64,000 nt of DNA from Bradyrhizobium arachidis (GTDB taxonomy: Bacteria; Pseudomonadota; Alphaproteobacteria; Rhizobiales; Xanthobacteraceae). A program made the translations under genes and the position numbers. Positions within the stretch are counted from its first letter, which is position 1; each line of letters starts with the position of its first letter. The notes under the pieces are model-generated. The model was given only the letters and a program-made list of their open reading frames with translations, did no database searches and had not been told where the DNA came from. The stretch lies in NCBI RefSeq assembly GCF_015291705.1, contig NZ_CP030050.1, forward strand, positions 4,650,001-4,714,000, in the 5' to 3' direction. Below are positions 60,514 through 64,000 of this stretch, in pieces.

Positions 60514-60898
60514 CGGATCCTCCATCTGATTTATCGTGTGGCTTATTCTCCAATCGACTTTCTGAATTGTGCGAAGAGACTGGTCGTTCTTGGGCTCGCG
60601 GCCGTCGGCCAACAACCCGGTCAGCGTACCGCGGTCTAACTCGTCCATTTGTGAACCACTTCACGTACGATACTTATCGCCGACCATGGTAGCGGGCCTG
60701 TGGTCCAAATCGCGGCTTCCGCTCCTGGCCGTGGCTGGAGGTCCCGGTGGCTGCCGACGCGTCCGCAGTTGGGTGTACAGCGGAAGCCGCGAAGATCGGC
60801 CACCTCTGCAGCCTATGACCCGAGGCGGACATCGTTTGCGGGGAGGGAACTGAAGCGGGACCCGCCTGTTGGTTCGATCAGCCAAGCGGAGGCTCGCG
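60514..60898. promoter_or_regulatory. Divergent gap upstream of the patatin-like gene
   Basis: No gene is supported. An inverted repeat GTGAA-CCAC-TTCAC (60651-60664) is a possible operator. The open frame continuing upstream of the patatin start to 60648 has no ribosome-binding site better than that at 60513. Confidence 0.4.
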
Positions 60899-61156
60899 AT
60901 GCGGATCATTCTGATAACGGCGGTTGGCTGGGCGTTGTCGTGCGGATTTGCGGCAGCGCAGACCGACCCCAAGGACATGACAACTGGACGCTCGGCACCA
61001 GAAGAAAAAGGTCAATTGCAGCCACAAGGTTGGACCGGACCGCTGGACACGAAATCGGGGGGCGCGCCGCCGGAAAGCCCGCAAGGTCAAAGCCCCCCGG
61101 GAATGCAGGCAGCGCCGGACGGATCAACCAAGGTGGTGACCGAGCCACGTAAGTAA
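60899..61156 (+). CDS. Small secreted Pro/Gly/Gln-rich protein
   Basis: 85 residues from ATG 60899, with GCGGAGG upstream. A signal peptide (about 1-21, ending FAAAQ) precedes a polar, disordered mature region rich in Pro, Gly, Gln and Lys. No motif is recognised. Several similar small exported proteins occur in this window (20897, 46556). Confidence 0.6.
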   Translation: MRIILITAVGWALSCGFAAAQTDPKDMTTGRSAPEEKGQLQPQGWTGPLDTKSGGAPPESPQGQSPPGMQAAPDGSTKVVTEPRK

Positions 61157-61288
61157 GTCTTACTTGGTTTGTCGTCGCGAAGTCGGACTCACCTGGGATG
61201 AGCCGAGGCGTGACGTCTGCTTGTGGCCCTTAGCGGTCCTCAGTCTTCGACGACGTGATGTCTGCTTTCACAGGTGGAACAGACTAGT

Positions 61289-62791
61289 CTACCGCCGCAC
61301 GATCGAGCCGTTGCGGCCGATCAGGCGGGCGAGCTGGCGGAAGCGGCTGCCGACGCGGTCGGCGACGAGGTCGACGAGCCGGTGCTCGAACACCAGCATC
61401 AGACTGCGGCCCTGGCTGCGGAAATGCGTGGCCGGCAGCACGCCGGGACGTGCCGCCGAGATCAGATGGGCGACGCGAAACGCCGCGCCGAGCAGGCGGG
61501 CACGTTCGAGCTGGGCCGGCGTCAGCAGCTCCTGCATCGTGGCCGGCGGCTGGTTCTCTTCGCTGAGGCCCGCATAGCGATAGAATACGGACAAGCCGAC
61601 GAAGGCGCGCTCGGTGTGAGTGATGGCGCCGAAATTGGCGTTGACGACAAGGCTCAGCGTCTGCTCGCCGCGATGGTCCGGATGCACGCGCCAGCCGATG
61701 TCGGAGAGCAGGCACGCGGTGTGGCGCAGGCGGCGATCCTCCGGCGTCTCGCGCAGCTTCACCACGCGCACCAGGATATCGGTCCAGGCGATCAGCTCGC
61801 GGGCATGCTTCGCCGAACGTGACAGCAGCTGGTTCAGCTCCTCGGCCGCGCAGATCAGCCCGTCCTTGTTGCGCTCGCTTTCCGTGAGCTTCTCGTGCAG
61901 CAGGCCCTCGCGGACGCCGAAGGTCGAGAACACGATGGTCTTCGGCTTTGCCACGCGGATGATGTGCTCGAGCACCAGCGCCGCATAGGTAAGGAGCGGG
62001 CGGCGAGCGTCGGCGACGACCTCGATGTCGGCGAGCATGCCGGTGGCGGCAAGGCGGCGCAGACGGCGCGAGAAGTCGAGCGCCTCAGCCGCGGGAATGG
62101 AGTAGCCGTGCATCACCTGCAGCGGATAGCCGCTCTGGATGATGTGGATGCGCGCGAGCGCGCGCCAGGTGCCGCCGACGGCGTAGAAGGTGCGGCCGCG
62201 GCCCGCGACGAGCTGCGGCACCTCATCGATCTCCTCGCGCACGATGCGGTCGGCGCGCTTGAGCGATTTGTGCGCGAGGTCCTGGAGCGCGAGGCCGCCG
62301 AGCGGCAGCGTCACGCCGCTGCGCACGCTGTTCCGGCGCACGTCGATCAGTTCGAGCGAGCCGCCGCCGAGATCGCCGACGATACCATCGGGAAGATGGA
62401 TGCCGGAGATCACGCCGAGCGCCGACAGCCGCGCCTCGCGCGGGCCGGACAGGATCTCGATCTTCACCGCGCAGATGCGTTCGGCCTTGGCGATGAAGTC
62501 GGGGCCGTTGGAGGCGTCGCGGCAGGCTGCGGTCGCGATCGCGAACACGCGGCCGACCTGCATCACGCGGCACAGGGCGCGGAATCGCTTCAGCGAGGTC
62601 AGCGCCTTGTCGACGGCGTCAGGCGCGAGCAGGCCGGTGCTCTGCACCTCGCGCCCGAGGCCGCACAGCGTCTTCTCGTTGAAGATCGGAAGGAGGCTCC
62701 GCGTCAGCCCCTCATAGACGACGAGACGGACCGAGTTGGACCCGATGTCGATGACCGCGACGCTCGAGCCGCGCTTGCGCGGCCGCTTCAC
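61289..62791 (-). CDS. ppx: Exopolyphosphatase/pppGpp phosphohydrolase family
   Basis: 500 residues. It belongs to the ASKHA fold: phosphate-1 loop VAVIDIGSNSVRLVVYEG near the N-terminus, VGDLGGGSLELIDV in the second, and a C-terminal HD-like helical region. Ppx hydrolyses polyphosphate from its ends; GppA homologues act on pppGpp, and sequence alone does not separate them. Its start is 15 bases after the ppk stop, on the same strand, which favours polyphosphate as substrate. Confidence 0.93.
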   Translation of the reverse strand: MKRPRKRGSSVAVIDIGSNSVRLVVYEGLTRSLLPIFNEKTLCGLGREVQSTGLLAPDAVDKALTSLKRFRALCRVMQVGRVFAIATAACRDASNGPDFIAKAERICAVKIEILSGPREARLSALGVISGIHLPDGIVGDLGGGSLELIDVRRNSVRSGVTLPLGGLALQDLAHKSLKRADRIVREEIDEVPQLVAGRGRTFYAVGGTWRALARIHIIQSGYPLQVMHGYSIPAAEALDFSRRLRRLAATGMLADIEVVADARRPLLTYAALVLEHIIRVAKPKTIVFSTFGVREGLLHEKLTESERNKDGLICAAEELNQLLSRSAKHARELIAWTDILVRVVKLRETPEDRRLRHTACLLSDIGWRVHPDHRGEQTLSLVVNANFGAITHTERAFVGLSVFYRYAGLSEENQPPATMQELLTPAQLERARLLGAAFRVAHLISAARPGVLPATHFRSQGRSLMLVFEHRLVDLVADRVGSRFRQLARLIGRNGSIVRR

Positions 62792-62806
62792 GTCGACGGT
62801 CCCGGA

Positions 62807-64000
62807 TCAGGATTGATGACGTTCATTACGGCGCGTGAGGCGGCGCGGCGAGGATTCCTTGAGCGACTTTCCACGGCCAGACAGACTCGGATTTGTCATG
62901 AAGTAGTTGTGCACGTTGAAAGGCTCCTCGCCCTTCGCGGCCTTCATACGCGTTGAGGACCCGTCCGGCAACAACTGCCAGCTTTGCTCATTGTCCTTCA
63001 GGTTCGCGACCATGATCTGTTCGAGAACCTGCTGATGCACCGTGGGATTTTGCAGCGGACACAGCACCTCGACGCGGCGGTCGAGGTTGCGCGGCATCAT
63101 ATCGGCGGACGAGATATACACAGCAGCTTTGGCGCTCGGCAGGCCCTGGCCCATGCCGAAGCAGTAGATTCGGCCGTGTTCCAGGAATCGCCCGATGATC
63201 GACTTGACGCGGATATTCTCCGACAGGCCGGGAATGCCGGGCCTGAGGCAACAGATGCCGCGCACCACGAGCTCGACCTGCACGCCGGCTTGCGAGGCTT
63301 CATAGAGCGCGTCGATGATGTCGGGATCGACGAGCGCATTCATCTTCATCCAGACCGCGCCGGGACGGCCGTGCTGGGCATGCGCGGTCTCGCCCTGGAT
63401 GTGCTCGATGATGCGCTTGCGCAGGGTCAGCGGCGATACCGCCATCTTCTCCAGATCGCTCGGAGCAGCATAGCCGGTGATGAAGTTGAACACGCGTGCG
63501 GCATCACGGCCGATGGTCGGATCGGAGGTGAAGTAGGAGAGGTCGGTATAAATGCGTGCTGTAACCGGATGGTAGTTGCCGGTGCCGGTGTGGACGTAAG
63601 TCGTGAGGCTGCCGCCCTCGCGGCGCACCACCATCGAGAGTTTCGCGTGCGTCTTCAATTCGAGGAAGCCATAGACGACCTGCACGCCGGCGCGCTCGAG
63701 GTCGCGCGCCCAGCGGATGTTGGCTTCCTCGTCGAACCGAGCCTTGAGCTCGATCAGCGCGGTGACGGACTTGCCGGCTTCGGCGGCTTCCGCAAGCGCG
63801 CGCACGATCGGCGAGTTGTTGGAGGTGCGGTACAGCGTCTGCTTGATCGCGACGACATCAGGATCGCGCGCGGCCTGCTGCAGGAACTGCACGACGACGT
63901 CGAAGGATTCGTAAGGATGGTGGACGATGAGGTCCTTCTGGCGGATCGCCGCGAAGATGTCACCGCCATGCTCGCGCACGCGCTCGGGATGGCGCGGCAC
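62807..64000 (-). CDS. ppk: Polyphosphate kinase 1 (5' end cut by the window edge)
   Basis: 397 C-terminal residues are visible; the N-terminal part lies beyond base 64000. The catalytic His is in [11 protein letters not shown] and the second conserved His region is [11 protein letters not shown]. It reversibly makes polyphosphate from ATP. The C-terminus ends in a basic, Ser/Arg-rich tail. It is translated just before ppx; together they set polyphosphate levels. Confidence 0.95.
   Translation of the reverse strand: MPRHPERVREHGGDIFAAIRQKDLIVHHPYESFDVVVQFLQQAARDPDVVAIKQTLYRTSNNSPIVRALAEAAEAGKSVTALIELKARFDEEANIRWARDLERAGVQVVYGFLELKTHAKLSMVVRREGGSLTTYVHTGTGNYHPVTARIYTDLSYFTSDPTIGRDAARVFNFITGYAAPSDLEKMAVSPLTLRKRIIEHIQGETAHAQHGRPGAVWMKMNALVDPDIIDALYEASQAGVQVELVVRGICCLRPGIPGLSENIRVKSIIGRFLEHGRIYCFGMGQGLPSAKAAVYISSADMMPRNLDRRVEVLCPLQNPTVHQQVLEQIMVANLKDNEQSWQLLPDGSSTRMKAAKGEEPFNVHNYFMTNPSLSGRGKSLKESSPRRLTRRNERHQS

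Overview
The window looks like a chromosomal segment of a Bradyrhizobium-type alphaproteobacterium. The basis is the high G+C content, the alphaproteobacterial gene orders (rpsF-rpsR-DUF2232-rplI; fabD-fabG-acpP-fabF-mltG-yicC-gmk; lptF-lptG-lptD-surA-pdxA-rsmA), the abundance of Crp/Fnr regulators, class III cyclases and small secreted proteins, and short palindromic intergenic repeats of the kind found in this genus. Species-level placement is inference; no database was consulted.

Layout. 1-9.7 kb: end of alr, dnaB, cfa, a secreted CxxCH (cytochrome c-like) protein with a long disordered tail, a TetR regulator with its thioesterase under a double operator, and the rpsF/rpsR/DUF2232/rplI ribosomal operon. 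9.9-11.7 kb: a TetR regulator with its own palindromic operator, coupled to a fatty-acid desaturase. 11.8-18.7 kb: the fatty-acid synthesis run fabD-fabG-acpP-fabF followed by mltG, yicC and gmk. 18.6-26 kb: an accessory stretch with small secreted proteins around a FixK/FNR-type box, a low-affinity iron permease homologue, three Crp/Fnr regulators, an orphan Flp pilin and a zinc alcohol dehydrogenase. 26-34 kb: rsmA-pdxA-surA-lptD-lptG-lptF, an overlapping outer-membrane-biogenesis cluster. 34-36.8 kb: pepA, holC and a lipoprotein, reading away from lptF.

36.9-44.1 kb is the most distinctive region. A decayed GNAT acetyltransferase and a fragment of the 3' end of an ABC-F gene precede a large RTX-repeat protein built from three ~205-213-residue modules, followed by its type I exporter (ABC ATPase and HlyD-type adaptor). 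The intact ABC-F gene begins its 3' end just beyond the exporter, in the same orientation as the fragment, so the RTX/exporter block is bracketed by two ABC-F 3' ends. This suggests the block was inserted. An 18-bp perfect palindrome lies upstream of the RTX gene.

46-52 kb: a small NepR-like reading frame, a small secreted His/Gly protein, ndk, a TerC/YjbE-type membrane protein, and an iron-uptake pair (TonB-dependent siderophore receptor plus PepSY reductase-like membrane protein). 52.3-55.6 kb: two apparently identical 1,582-bp IS110-family (IS1111-group-like) elements in direct orientation, separated by 152 bp, with 14-bp subterminal inverted repeats and a 436-bp noncoding segment 3' of the transposase that could carry a bridge RNA. 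55.8-60.5 kb: a SAM-cyclase-ATPase-TPR regulator, convergent with a patatin-like protein in which the usual Ser/Asp dyad reads as Cys/Glu and whose base composition is partly unlike its surroundings. 61.3-64 kb: ppx and the 3' part of ppk (polyphosphate turnover).

No tRNA, rRNA or CRISPR array was recognised. Start codons were chosen from ribosome-binding sites and family N-termini and often differ from the longest open frame.
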